Counted from the stretch's first letter, positions 22,643-32,119 are shown. The stretch is 64,000 nucleotides of DNA from Clostridiales bacterium (GCA_012520815.1 JAAYNM010000083.1:31508-95507), one strand, 5' to 3'. The notes: generated by a model from the sequence alone, not told the origin. Program-made: numbers and translations.

Positions 22643-22694
22643 ATAGGAACAGCCAGTGAGAACTTGCATCTCACTGGCTGTTCCTATAAAATTT
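22643..22694 (+). terminator. Strong hairpin between convergent rng and mcp (possibly bidirectional)
   Basis: ATAGGAACAGCCAGTGAG-9 nt-CTCACTGGCTGTTCCTAT, perfect 18-bp stem, followed by AAAATTT. Confidence 0.65.
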
Positions 22695-22769
22695 AGATTA
22701 GTTAATTTTGTAAGTTGCTTGTTACTAGTTAAGTAACATATATTTATCAACTGCATGATTACTTTTGTA

Positions 22770-24998
22770 TTATTTTAATTTAAAGATATCAACAATATCA
22801 TTAAGATTTTTAGCATATTCAACACTTTCATCAACCATTTGATTTGTTTGGATAGTAAGTTCTACAATGTTTGAAGTTTTTTCTGCAATATCTGATACAC
22901 CAGTAGAAGATTGAACAATAGTTGTACTAATTCCTGAAATAGCATCAGCAATAAGTTCTGTACTACGGTCTAATTCAACAATTGAGTCATAAATATCCTT
23001 CATTAATTTTTCAAAAACATCTGCATCTGAATTGTATTCTTCTGAGACTGATATAAAACTGTCATAATCTTTTAGAACCTTCTCCTCAAGGAAGTTTAAT
23101 GTTGTCTCAAGACACTTTGCCATATTGTTAACAGCATCATTTACTTCTTTAACAATACCACCAATGTTTTCAACAGTAGTAGCGGATTGATTTGCTAAGT
23201 GACCAATTTGTTCAGCAACAACTGCAAATCCTCTTCCTGCTTCACCGGCTCTGGCTGCCTCAATAGAAGCATTAAGTGAGAGTAAACTTGTTTGGTCTGA
23301 AATATCAAGAATTGTCTTTGTTAAAGAGTTAATCTTATCAACATCCTTTGATTTTTCAATAGCAGCATAAGTTTCCTTCCTAACATCAGCAAACATCTTC
23401 TGACCATTTAAACTAGCATCTTGTGTATTGACTTTAAGTTTTGATGCCTTTTCCATGATTTCAAATGCAATATTTTGGCCATCTTTTGTCTTATTAGAAA
23501 TATTATCAATTGTTGAAAGAATATTATTTATATTAGAATCAATTCTCTCAGCAGTAGTAGCTGTTTCCTGCATTCCAGTGGCTAACTCCTCTGTAGTAGC
23601 TGAATTATCTGTTGAATGCTCATTAACAAGATTAGAAAGCTCATTAAGAGAATGAGCATTGTCACTAATATTCTCAGATGCGGTATTAATATTAGAAATT
23701 ACATTTTTAATCTCGCCTTGCATATTTCTTAATGCACGACTCATATCACCAGTTTCATCTTTTCGTTTACAAAGTTTCTCAAGACCTTCATCTGATCTAA
23801 AATCAAGCTCAGCAATTTTATGGATAACTCCTGTAAGTTTCTTAATCGGTTTTGTAACAGTAAGTGAAACTAAAAATCCAAGTACTGCTAAAACTACAAG
23901 AATAACACCAGAATCAATGAGTGTGGCTTTTCTAACATCATAATATGTTTGATACAACTCATCCTTATTTGCTGAAACAATCAATAACCAACCATTATCA
24001 CAAGGATAATATCCTGCATATTTGTCAATCTCGTCTAATTGATATTCGGTAACACCAGACTCCATAAGTGGATTCTTTTTATGTTCCTCAACTAAATCTA
24101 AAATTACTTGTGAATCAACCTGAGTACCTATTTTCTGATATTCACGATGGTATGTGTATTTACCATCAGCATCAATTAAACACACATAACTAGATTCAAC
24201 ACCATCAAGACCTTCCTCTTTGTAAAGGGAAGTAAGATTACTAGTGGTAAGATTATTTTTTGTTAGTAATATGGTATCTTCAAGTAATGTATTATATGCC
24301 TTAACAACTGTAGACATATTAGATTCTACAAGTTCATCAATACTTGAACTAAAACCTGACATTGTAACAATAAATGTAACTATCAAGGATAATAATACTC
24401 CTCCACAAACAGATAAAGACATCTTTGTATTAATAGAAGAAAGGACACTAACTTTGGAATTTTTATCCTTTGTTCCTTTAGATTTTGTTTTATCGCCTTT
24501 AGTTCCTTTGTTCTTTTTTGTTTTGCTTTTCTTTGTTTTTTTTACTTTTTTATTCTGGAGTTTAGAGTCTTTTATAGTTGAATCAATATCTGATTCTGGA
24601 TCATTATCGTCTGATAAATCAGCTAAAATATTCTCTAGCTCATCATATGTCTGGGAGTCAAGGGTAATATTTGAATACATATCTGAAGGGATATCATCAA
24701 CGGGTGCAGATACTAACATATCATCTTCTATATAATTATCTACTAAGGATTCGTCAATTATATCTTCATCCAAATTGCCTGAACCGAAATAAATATCCAA
24801 ATCCTCAGGATTTCCTGAAACGATAGAGGAATCACCTAATTCAGAATCTTTGTCAAGGCCATTTAAAATATCTTGATAGGTCTCTTCATTATTATTCAAT
24901 GAATCGGTTAAATTATCCTCCAAGTTCTTGGTTTGGTCTAAATCTTTAATATTAGAAATAGTAGGAGTGTTGTCTATTTTTTTCTTTTTTTTGATCAT
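22770..24998 (-). CDS. Methyl-accepting chemotaxis protein with N-terminal cytoplasmic extension
   Basis: [34 protein letters not shown] signalling tip; [23 protein letters not shown]; start [10 protein letters not shown] chosen because GAAAGGTG precedes it (ORF open to 25106). Confidence 0.92.
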   Translation of the reverse strand: MIKKKKKIDNTPTISNIKDLDQTKNLEDNLTDSLNNNEETYQDILNGLDKDSELGDSSIVSGNPEDLDIYFGSGNLDEDIIDESLVDNYIEDDMLVSAPVDDIPSDMYSNITLDSQTYDELENILADLSDDNDPESDIDSTIKDSKLQNKKVKKTKKSKTKKNKGTKGDKTKSKGTKDKNSKVSVLSSINTKMSLSVCGGVLLSLIVTFIVTMSGFSSSIDELVESNMSTVVKAYNTLLEDTILLTKNNLTTSNLTSLYKEEGLDGVESSYVCLIDADGKYTYHREYQKIGTQVDSQVILDLVEEHKKNPLMESGVTEYQLDEIDKYAGYYPCDNGWLLIVSANKDELYQTYYDVRKATLIDSGVILVVLAVLGFLVSLTVTKPIKKLTGVIHKIAELDFRSDEGLEKLCKRKDETGDMSRALRNMQGEIKNVISNINTASENISDNAHSLNELSNLVNEHSTDNSATTEELATGMQETATTAERIDSNINNILSTIDNISNKTKDGQNIAFEIMEKASKLKVNTQDASLNGQKMFADVRKETYAAIEKSKDVDKINSLTKTILDISDQTSLLSLNASIEAARAGEAGRGFAVVAEQIGHLANQSATTVENIGGIVKEVNDAVNNMAKCLETTLNFLEEKVLKDYDSFISVSEEYNSDADVFEKLMKDIYDSIVELDRSTELIADAISGISTTIVQSSTGVSDIAEKTSNIVELTIQTNQMVDESVEYAKNLNDIVDIFKLK

Positions 24999-25149
24999 AC
25001 GTACATACACCTTTCCGCTCATAATTATAGTCAAAATTATATAATATAGTTTATCACGAGCTGATTTTATTATGATAATTGTACCAAGTTTTTGTGAAAA
25101 TATCAAGAATATAACACCCTAAAAGTACAAAAAATATTAGAAAAATTGA

Positions 25150-25178
25150 TTGACTTTGGCAACTGTATATGATAATAT
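25150..25178 (+). promoter_or_regulatory. Sigma-A type promoter of rplU operon
   Basis: TTGACT - 17 nt - TAATAT. Confidence 0.7.
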
Positions 25179-25184
25179 ACTTTA

Positions 25185-25278
25185 GTGTGCCGCTCAATGA
25201 GGTTATAAGAACTGCTAAGCAGTCACCGTATTTGGCGAGTAATGTTCAATTTTTATTGGATAAATAGGAGGTGTGCTT
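25185..25278 (+). promoter_or_regulatory. Probable L21 leader / 5' UTR of rplU
   Basis: ~90-nt untranslated leader between promoter and rplU in the position of the known Firmicutes L21 leader; fold not computed. Confidence 0.4.
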
Positions 25279-25587
25279 ATGTACGCAATTATTGCAACAG
25301 GTGGAAAACAGTACAAAGTTTCTGAAGGCGATATCATCAATGTTGAAAAGCTTGGTGTTGAAGCTGGTGAAAAAGTTACTTTTGATCAGGTTCTTCTTGT
25401 TAGTGGAGATGACGTTAAGGTTGGAGCTCCAACAGTTAACGGTGCTTCAGTAGAAGCAGATGTTATCAATAATATAAAAGGTAAGAAAGTTATCGTTTAT
25501 AAGTATAAGAGAAAAACTGGCTACCATAAGAAACACGGTCATAGACAACAGCTTACAGCTGTTAAGATCACAAAGATTAACGCATAG
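25279..25587 (+). CDS. rplU: 50S ribosomal protein L21
   Basis: [20 protein letters not shown]...[16 protein letters not shown]. Confidence 0.98.
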   Translation: MYAIIATGGKQYKVSEGDIINVEKLGVEAGEKVTFDQVLLVSGDDVKVGAPTVNGASVEADVINNIKGKKVIVYKYKRKTGYHKKHGHRQQLTAVKITKINA

Positions 25588-25589
25588 TT

Positions 25590-25919
25590 ATGATTGATGT
25601 GACAATTTTTACTGATTCAAACAAGCAATACGTTGGATTTAAAATTATCGGACATGCAGGATATGCTGACTCAGGAAGCGATATCGTATGTGCCGCAGTA
25701 TCAACCTTATCGGTTAATACAGTTAATTCTATTGAAAAGTTTACTGATGATACTATTGAAGCAAGTACTGACGATTCAGTCGGTTCACTAGAGATGAAGT
25801 TTACAAGTAATGTTAGTAAAGAATCAAAACTACTGATAGATTCAATGTTGTTAGGAATTAATGATATTATGAATAGTTTCAGTAAGACATATATAAAGAT
25901 ATCCTACAAGGAGGTGTAA
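25590..25919 (+). CDS. prp: Ribosomal-processing cysteine protease Prp (YsxB)
   Basis: GHAGYADSGSDIVCAAVSTL: His and Cys catalytic motif; between rplU and rpmA. Confidence 0.93.
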   Translation: MIDVTIFTDSNKQYVGFKIIGHAGYADSGSDIVCAAVSTLSVNTVNSIEKFTDDTIEASTDDSVGSLEMKFTSNVSKESKLLIDSMLLGINDIMNSFSKTYIKISYKEV

Positions 25920-25922
25920 GTT

Positions 25923-26207
25923 ATGTTGAAGATGAACCTTCAGTTATTCGCTCATAAAAAAGGTGTTGGTTCTACTAAGAATGGTAGAGACTCTGAATCT
26001 AAGAGATTAGGTGCTAAGAGAGCTGACGGACAGTTTGTAAAGGCTGGTAACATTCTTTATAGACAGCGTGGAACAAAAATCCACCCAGGTACTAATGTAG
26101 GTATTGGTGGTGACGATACATTATTTGCTAAGGCAGATGGCGTTGTAAGATTCGAAAGAAAGGGCAGAGATAAAAAAGTTGTTTCTGTTTACCCAGTAGC
26201 TGAATAG
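25923..26207 (+). CDS. rpmA: 50S ribosomal protein L27 with Prp-cleavable N-terminal extension
   Basis: [39 protein letters not shown]. Confidence 0.98.
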   Translation: MLKMNLQLFAHKKGVGSTKNGRDSESKRLGAKRADGQFVKAGNILYRQRGTKIHPGTNVGIGGDDTLFAKADGVVRFERKGRDKKVVSVYPVAE

Positions 26208-26219
26208 TTATGTGATTTT

Positions 26220-26252
26220 AAGGCTTCAATCATATGGTTGAAGCCTTTTTAA
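26220..26252 (+). terminator. Hairpin with T-run between rpmA and obgE (terminator/attenuator)
   Basis: AAGGCTTCAA-TCATATGG-TTGAAGCCTT followed by TTTAAAA. Confidence 0.7.
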
Positions 26253-26269
26253 AAGTTTTGGAGGATATC

Positions 26270-27559
26270 ATGTTTGCAGATAGTGCAAAAATTTTTATAA
26301 AGTCAGGAAAAGGTGGCGATGGCCATGTTAGTTTCCGTAGGGAGATTTTTGTTCCAGATGGTGGACCCGATGGTGGCGATGGTGGCGATGGTGGCGACAT
26401 TATATTTGAAGTAGAATTAGGACTTAATACTTTAACAGATTTTAGACACGTAAGAAAGTACGTTGCCCAGCACGGTGAAGATGGTGGAAGGCGTAATCAA
26501 CATGGAAAAAATGGTGAAGACCTTATTATAAAAGTTCCACAGGGAACGCTTATTAAAGATGCAGAAAGTGGTAAAATAATTGCAGATATGTCTGGAGAAA
26601 ATACTAGACAGGTTGTTTTACGCGGCGGTCATGGTGGAAAGGGTAATCAGCATTATGCAACTGCAACTATGCAGGCACCAAAATATGCGAAACCTGGAAC
26701 CCCAAGCAAGGAATTGTACGTTATTCTTGAACTTAAGGTAATTGCAGATGTTGGGCTTGTCGGTTTCCCTAATGTAGGAAAATCAACATTACTTTCTAGA
26801 GTTACAAATGCTCGTCCGAAGATTGCAAACTACCATTTCACAACACTTAACCCTAATCTTGGCGTTGTTGACTTAGATGAAGGAAAAGGTTTTGTTATCG
26901 CTGATATACCTGGGCTTATTGAGGGTGCAAGCGAAGGCATTGGTTTAGGTCATAAATTTTTAAAACATATAGAACGTACAAAAGTTGTTATTCATATGGT
27001 GGATGCTGCTTCTACAGAAGGAAGAGATCCTATATGTGATATTAATACAATTAATGAAGAACTTAGAGCCTATAATCCAGAATTACTTGAAAGACCTCAG
27101 GTAATAGCTGCTAATAAGATAGATGTTTTATACGATGATGATACTTATATACAGCTTATAAAGGATGAATTTGAACCAAAGGGCATTAAGGTATTCCCTA
27201 TATCTGCTGTAAGTGGTAAAGGCGTAAAAGAGCTGTTATATCACGTTTTAGGCATTTTGGAGACTATGGATTCTAAGCCAGTTATATTTGAAAGTGAATT
27301 TGATCCAAACGAATACAATGACAATGCGGATGACCCATTCTCAGTTTATAAAGATGAAGAAGTTGAAGGTTTATTCTATATTGATGGACCTCGAATTGAA
27401 AAGATGTTAGGCTATACCAATTTAGAATCTGAAAAGGGATTTATGTTCTTCCAGAATTTCATGAAAAATAATGGTATTTTAGATGAACTAGAAGCATTGG
27501 GTATTGTCGATGGAGATACAGTTAAAATATACGGACATGAATTTGATTATTACAAATAA
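26270..27559 (+). CDS. obgE: GTPase ObgE/CgtA
   Basis: MFADSAKIFIKSGKGGDGHVSFRREIFVPDGGPDGGDGG; GFPNVGKSTLLSRVT; start ATG after GGAGGATATC. Confidence 0.97.
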   Translation: MFADSAKIFIKSGKGGDGHVSFRREIFVPDGGPDGGDGGDGGDIIFEVELGLNTLTDFRHVRKYVAQHGEDGGRRNQHGKNGEDLIIKVPQGTLIKDAESGKIIADMSGENTRQVVLRGGHGGKGNQHYATATMQAPKYAKPGTPSKELYVILELKVIADVGLVGFPNVGKSTLLSRVTNARPKIANYHFTTLNPNLGVVDLDEGKGFVIADIPGLIEGASEGIGLGHKFLKHIERTKVVIHMVDAASTEGRDPICDINTINEELRAYNPELLERPQVIAANKIDVLYDDDTYIQLIKDEFEPKGIKVFPISAVSGKGVKELLYHVLGILETMDSKPVIFESEFDPNEYNDNADDPFSVYKDEEVEGLFYIDGPRIEKMLGYTNLESEKGFMFFQNFMKNNGILDELEALGIVDGDTVKIYGHEFDYYK

Positions 27560-27576
27560 TCAGCTAGGAGAAGTTA

Positions 27577-27864
27577 ATGACAAGTAAACAAAGAGCATAT
27601 TTAAAAGGTCTTGCAATGAATATGGATACCATTTTCCATATTGGAAAATCAAGTTTAACACCAGAAGTAACGAGCGCTGTGTCTGAAGCGTTAACAGCAA
27701 GAGAACTTATTAAACTAAATGTATTAAAAAATTGTGCTGATGACCCAAAGGTAATAGGTGAAATTATTGCTGAGCGTACCAATTCTCAACTCGTTCAGGT
27801 TATTGGACGAAAAATTGTTTTATATAAGCCAGCTAAGGAAAATCAAAAAATAGTTTTAATTTAG
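27577..27864 (+). CDS. yhbY: YhbY family RNA-binding protein
   Basis: TSKQRAYLKGLAMNMDTIFHIGKSSLTPEV; QVIGRKIVLYKP. Confidence 0.93.
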   Translation: MTSKQRAYLKGLAMNMDTIFHIGKSSLTPEVTSAVSEALTARELIKLNVLKNCADDPKVIGEIIAERTNSQLVQVIGRKIVLYKPAKENQKIVLI

Positions 27865-27874
27865 AAAGGTTAAG

Positions 27875-28486
27875 ATGAGTAATATTGGTATTTTAGGTGG
27901 TACTTTTGATCCAATTCATAATGGACATCTTATGTTAGCAAAGGAAACTCATTTGCAGTTTGATTTAGATGAAATACTTGTAATGGTTTCAAAAACACCA
28001 CCACATAAAAACAAAGATGATGTTACGAATGAAATGCATAGGGTAAATATGGTTAAACTTGCTATTGAACCATATTCATACTTGAAATATTCAGACTTTG
28101 AGTTAAAAAGAGAGGGCAATATTTACACTGCTGATACTCTAACTATGCTTAAAGAACAACATCCAAGCGATCATTATTTTTTTATTATAGGTGGTGACTC
28201 GCTGATAAATCTGGATAAGTGGTATCATCCTGAAGTGATTTTGGAAAAATGTACTTTAATTGCTGCTTTGAGAGAGGGTGTCTCTAACAATGAATTTAAT
28301 GAAAAGACACTGTCCCTAAATGAAAAATATCTATCATATGATCCGGACATTAGAACTCTATATACAAATCCAATTGATGTTTCATCAACGGATATACGAA
28401 CTAATATAAGAAAAAATATCGATTTGGCACAATTTTTACCTGATAAGGTCTATAAGTATATAATAGACAACAAACTATATAACTAA
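27875..28486 (+). CDS. nadD: Nicotinate-nucleotide adenylyltransferase
   Basis: IGILGGTFDPIHNGHLMLA; SSTDIRTNI. Confidence 0.96.
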   Translation: MSNIGILGGTFDPIHNGHLMLAKETHLQFDLDEILVMVSKTPPHKNKDDVTNEMHRVNMVKLAIEPYSYLKYSDFELKREGNIYTADTLTMLKEQHPSDHYFFIIGGDSLINLDKWYHPEVILEKCTLIAALREGVSNNEFNEKTLSLNEKYLSYDPDIRTLYTNPIDVSSTDIRTNIRKNIDLAQFLPDKVYKYIIDNKLYN

Positions 28487-28508
28487 TGAATCGTTATTGA
28501 GGTTTATT

Positions 28509-29105
28509 ATGAATTTAAGTAAAGATTACTACAGAAAACTTAGAAGAGAATTACAGGAACAACTATCTAAATCCAGATATGAACATACACTAGGTGTAGA
28601 ATTTACCGCAGCATCGTTGGCTATGTGCTATGAATATGACATCGATAAGGCAAGGATTGCGGGTTTATTGCACGACTGTGCAAAATGCATTGATGATGAC
28701 AAAAAGCTTGATGAATGCATAACAAATGGAATTTATGTTACACCAGTTGAAATGAGAACTGGGTATTTATTACATTCTAAATTAGGTGCCTTCTATGCGA
28801 AAAAAATATATAACATTGATGACAAAGAAATTCTAGATGCTATTTTATATCATACCACAGGTAGACCGGGTATGACATTACTTGAAAAAATTATCTTTGT
28901 AGCAGATTATATTGAACCTAGTAGGGACAAAGCACCAAATTTAACCAATTTAAGAAAATTGGCCTTTATAAATATCAATTTATGCGTTGAACTGATATTG
29001 CATGATACAATTGAATATTTAAAAGATACTGGTGAAGAGATAGATGAAACATCACTATTAACATACGAATATTATAAAGAAAAGGAGAATAACAAACATG
29101 AATAA
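28509..29105 (+). CDS. yqeK: HD domain protein YqeK
   Basis: AGLLHDCAKCIDDDK HD motif; context nadD-yqeK-rsfS. Confidence 0.93.
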   Translation: MNLSKDYYRKLRRELQEQLSKSRYEHTLGVEFTAASLAMCYEYDIDKARIAGLLHDCAKCIDDDKKLDECITNGIYVTPVEMRTGYLLHSKLGAFYAKKIYNIDDKEILDAILYHTTGRPGMTLLEKIIFVADYIEPSRDKAPNLTNLRKLAFININLCVELILHDTIEYLKDTGEEIDETSLLTYEYYKEKENNKHE

Positions 29106-29430
29106 AATTGTAGAAACTGCATATAAGGCCCTAGATAATAAGAAGGGTATAAATATAAAGGTGATTGATATTAGCAAAGTTTCAGTAATTGCTGATTATT
29201 TTATAATTGCAAGTGGTTCTAATACAAAACATGTAAAGGCATTAGCTGATAATGTTGAAGATGAGCTAGGAAAGCTAGGATACCATGCGAAGCAAGTAGA
29301 AGGTTACAATACTGCAAATTGGATTCTTTTAGATTATAACGATGCTATTATTCACATTTTCAATGAAAGCGATAGATTATTCTATGATTTAGAGAGAATT
29401 TGGAGAGATGGTCAACTTATTGAAATGTAA
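29098..29430 (+). CDS. rsfS: Ribosome silencing factor
   Basis: DYFIIASGSNTKHVKALADNVED; WILLDYNDAIIHIFNE. Confidence 0.96.
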   Translation: MNKIVETAYKALDNKKGINIKVIDISKVSVIADYFIIASGSNTKHVKALADNVEDELGKLGYHAKQVEGYNTANWILLDYNDAIIHIFNESDRLFYDLERIWRDGQLIEM

Positions 29431-29565
29431 TTTTCACATAGTTTTCATTTTGATACCATCTTTTATACAAATAAATAATATATTATATTAACCATAAGGA
29501 ACTAATCATTCTTTATCATTTGAATTATATTCAAATGTTGTTTATTTTTCTCATACTCCCCATTA

Positions 29566-29598
29566 AAAAAAGCGTTGTAGTGGTTGCAACGCTTTTTT
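29566..29598. terminator. Bidirectional terminator between convergent rsfS and lexA
   Basis: AAAAAAGCGTTG-9 nt-CAACGCTTTTTT, perfect 12-bp. Confidence 0.85.
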
Positions 29599-29620
29599 GC
29601 ATATTAAAAGAATAAAAACT

Positions 29621-30238
29621 CTATGCCATCTGTCTAAAGAGACCTATGACCTTTCCCATTATCTGTACATCCGCGACAATAATCGGATCCATAGAATCAT
29701 TTTCAGGTTGTAGTCTAAAATGTCCATTTTCTTTGTAGAATGTCTTAACTGTAGCTGAATCTTCAACTAATGCAACTACCATATCACCATTTCGTGCTGT
29801 ATTTTGCTGTTGAACTAAAATCCAATCCCCATCAAAAATCCCTGCATTTATCATACTCTCACCCTTAACAGTAAGCATAAAGGTTTGTGCATTAGGCATC
29901 ATCTCCACGGGTATAGGGAAATAACTTTCAATATTTTCAGTTGCAAGAATAGGCTCCCCTGCAGCAATACGACCAACCATTGGCACATTAACAACTTCAC
30001 GCCTCGTAAGGTTAAATGAATCATCAACAATTTCAATTGTTCTAGGCTTTGTTGGATCTCTACGTATATATTCATTCTTCTCTAATGTCTCTAAATGAGC
30101 ATGAACAGAAGAAGTACTCCTAAGTTTAACAGCCTCACATATTTCTCGAACCGAAGGTGGATATCCCTTCGATAAAATCTCCTGTTTAATATAGTTCAAA
30201 ATTTCTTGTTGTTTCTCTGTAATCTTACCTTTTGACAT
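29621..30238 (-). CDS. lexA: LexA SOS repressor
   Basis: HTH YPPSVREICEAVKLRSTSSVHAHLETLE; cleavage site VGRIAAGEPI; catalytic Ser in KGESMINAGI. Confidence 0.98.
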   Translation of the reverse strand: MSKGKITEKQQEILNYIKQEILSKGYPPSVREICEAVKLRSTSSVHAHLETLEKNEYIRRDPTKPRTIEIVDDSFNLTRREVVNVPMVGRIAAGEPILATENIESYFPIPVEMMPNAQTFMLTVKGESMINAGIFDGDWILVQQQNTARNGDMVVALVEDSATVKTFYKENGHFRLQPENDSMDPIIVADVQIMGKVIGLFRQMA

Positions 30239-30454
30239 ATAATGTCCTCCTATTTTAAATATCTTGCTTAACTCATTCTGGATACTCTTCTAAAGATATT
30301 CCTATAAATATATAATAAATGCCTTAATACACTTCAATTATCTAAAATCAAAAATATAAAGCCACTAAATAAGAAATCCTAACAATTAAAGTCATAAAAT
30401 AACAATGACCAATTTAAGAACTAAAAAGAGTATATCATAAAGAAATAAATCTTG

Positions 30455-30468
30455 CAAACAGTTGTTCG
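30455..30468. promoter_or_regulatory. SOS box 1 (LexA site, 13/14 to CGAACN4GTTCG)
   Basis: CAAACAGTTGTTCG. Confidence 0.75.
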
Positions 30469-30487
30469 ATTTTTTTATAGAAAAGTA

Positions 30488-30516
30488 TTGACAAACATTT
30501 GTTCGAAAAGTATAAT
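30488..30516 (+). promoter_or_regulatory. Sigma-A promoter of YneA-like gene with embedded SOS box
   Basis: TTGACA - 17 nt - TATAAT. Confidence 0.85.
30492..30505. promoter_or_regulatory. SOS box 2 (13/14)
   Basis: CAAACATTTGTTCG overlapping the -35/spacer. Confidence 0.85.
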
Positions 30517-30526
30517 ATCCATAACA

Positions 30527-30540
30527 AGTACATATGTTCG
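30527..30540. promoter_or_regulatory. SOS box 3 (12/14)
   Basis: AGTACATATGTTCG downstream of the -10. Confidence 0.7.
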
Positions 30541-30559
30541 ATATACAGGAGGAAATATT

Positions 30560-30922
30560 ATGAATTCAGAAGTTGTTAGTACATTACATTTAAAAACAAA
30601 TGATACTTTTAGACATAAGTTTGCATATAGTAGCGGCATTGCTCATGCTAGATTTTTCTTAATTTTATTGCTAACATTTATAACATTAACTGTTACTATG
30701 ATCACTATTAATGTTCAAGGACAAACAGAGCCAGCTACAAAACTCTATACCACTATATCAGTAGAAGAGGGGGATACCTTATGGGATATTGCCAAAGGAC
30801 ATTACAGTAATGAATATCCAGATTTTAACGCATATATAGATGAAGTAAAGCAGATTAATGGAATGAAAGATGATAACATAAAAAAAGGAAGCTATCTAGT
30901 AATCCCATACTATGTAGATTAA
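30560..30922 (+). CDS. LysM-domain membrane protein, YneA-like SOS cell-division suppressor
   Basis: One TM helix then LysM YTTISVEEGDTLWDIAKGHY...INGMKDDNIKKGSYLVIPY; divergent from lexA; ATG at 30560 after AGGAGGAAAT. Confidence 0.85.
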   Translation: MNSEVVSTLHLKTNDTFRHKFAYSSGIAHARFFLILLLTFITLTVTMITINVQGQTEPATKLYTTISVEEGDTLWDIAKGHYSNEYPDFNAYIDEVKQINGMKDDNIKKGSYLVIPYYVD

Positions 30923-31136
30923 TGATAGCTTCCATATGTTCATATTATATTATTTATAGTTTTGTTCCTATTTTGTTTACATAATACTTTATAGTTTTTA
31001 TACACCTTAGTACATACAGTCTAAAAATATCATGTATATGTTACTTGAAGTATTGTTTTTAACTATTCGATGAAATCGTCATCGTCATCAAAATCATCCC
31101 GATCATCATCACCATCGTAAGGATTTAAATAACCAT

Positions 31137-31982
31137 CTAATCTAAAGATGTAGCATTTAATGCTTCGTCCGGAATAGTAATCTTTTTACTTTCTGAAGAC
31201 ATAGTAAGTTTAAATCCGATAGTTGCTTCATTTATTTTTAATGACTGACCCATTAATGGTATCTCAAAGTCCTTAACACTCATTTCGAATGCAGTGAACG
31301 CAAAATCATTATCAACTGTAATAGAAAGCTTAAGGTTCAAGCCCTTAATCACTTCTTTATATTCAGCAATTTCATCTTCGTCAACACCTTCTGACTTCAT
31401 ATAATCAAAGATTTTATCAATATCCATAGTTCCAGTGAATGTATATCCATCATCATCTGATTTAACCTTAGTATCTTTTAAGAATTTTAATGCTTCATCA
31501 GCATCAAAATCTGTATTTCCATCTGCAGGCGTTTCCATTATAAGGTTACTAATCTGATTAATATAATCACTAACATCAACAGACTTTTTTGCCCATGGAC
31601 CATTATCCATTGATAAGTAAACAGTGCCTTCCGTGTCTTCAATTGTAAGATATCCATCTATACTTGATTGTTGAAGGAATTTTTCCATCAAAGAACCAGA
31701 AATGTTCATGTGCACTGATCCGCTGTCAATATCAAAATCACCTTTGATTTTTGCATCACCAGAGATTGAACTATCTTCATTGGCACCTTCAACATCTATC
31801 TTTGCCGACATTTCATATTCAGCTGATTTAACATCTTTTTGTGCAGAATTTTGGATTTCTTCAAAGAATTCCTTAGGAGTTAAATCCTTTGCAGAATCTT
31901 TCTTATCACTCTCAGAGCCACAGCCTACTAATAAAGCTGCTGAAATCAAACCTGTTGCTAATAAATACTTAAATTTTCTCAT
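31137..31982 (-). CDS. Lipoprotein with lipobox
   Basis: MRKFKYLLATGLISAALLVGCGSESDKK signal/lipobox; 281 aa. Confidence 0.85.
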   Translation of the reverse strand: MRKFKYLLATGLISAALLVGCGSESDKKDSAKDLTPKEFFEEIQNSAQKDVKSAEYEMSAKIDVEGANEDSSISGDAKIKGDFDIDSGSVHMNISGSLMEKFLQQSSIDGYLTIEDTEGTVYLSMDNGPWAKKSVDVSDYINQISNLIMETPADGNTDFDADEALKFLKDTKVKSDDDGYTFTGTMDIDKIFDYMKSEGVDEDEIAEYKEVIKGLNLKLSITVDNDFAFTAFEMSVKDFEIPLMGQSLKINEATIGFKLTMSSESKKITIPDEALNATSLD

Positions 31983-32119
31983 TTTTCCTCCATAATCTAA
32001 AAACATATTTGTAATATGAACGAATAGAATAATATCACACTTTGTGAATATTTACAATATTTCTGTGAATTTTTGTACTAAATGCCCATAAAATTGTATT
32101 AAATATAATTATTACAATT

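Noticed and set aside
23428-24735. Antisense ORFs over the MCP gene
   Set aside because: Opposite-strand shadows of a well-supported coding sequence.
26355-26400. Tandem GATGGTGGC repeats
   Set aside because: Encodes the normal glycine-rich Obg loop (PDGGPDGGDGGDGGD).
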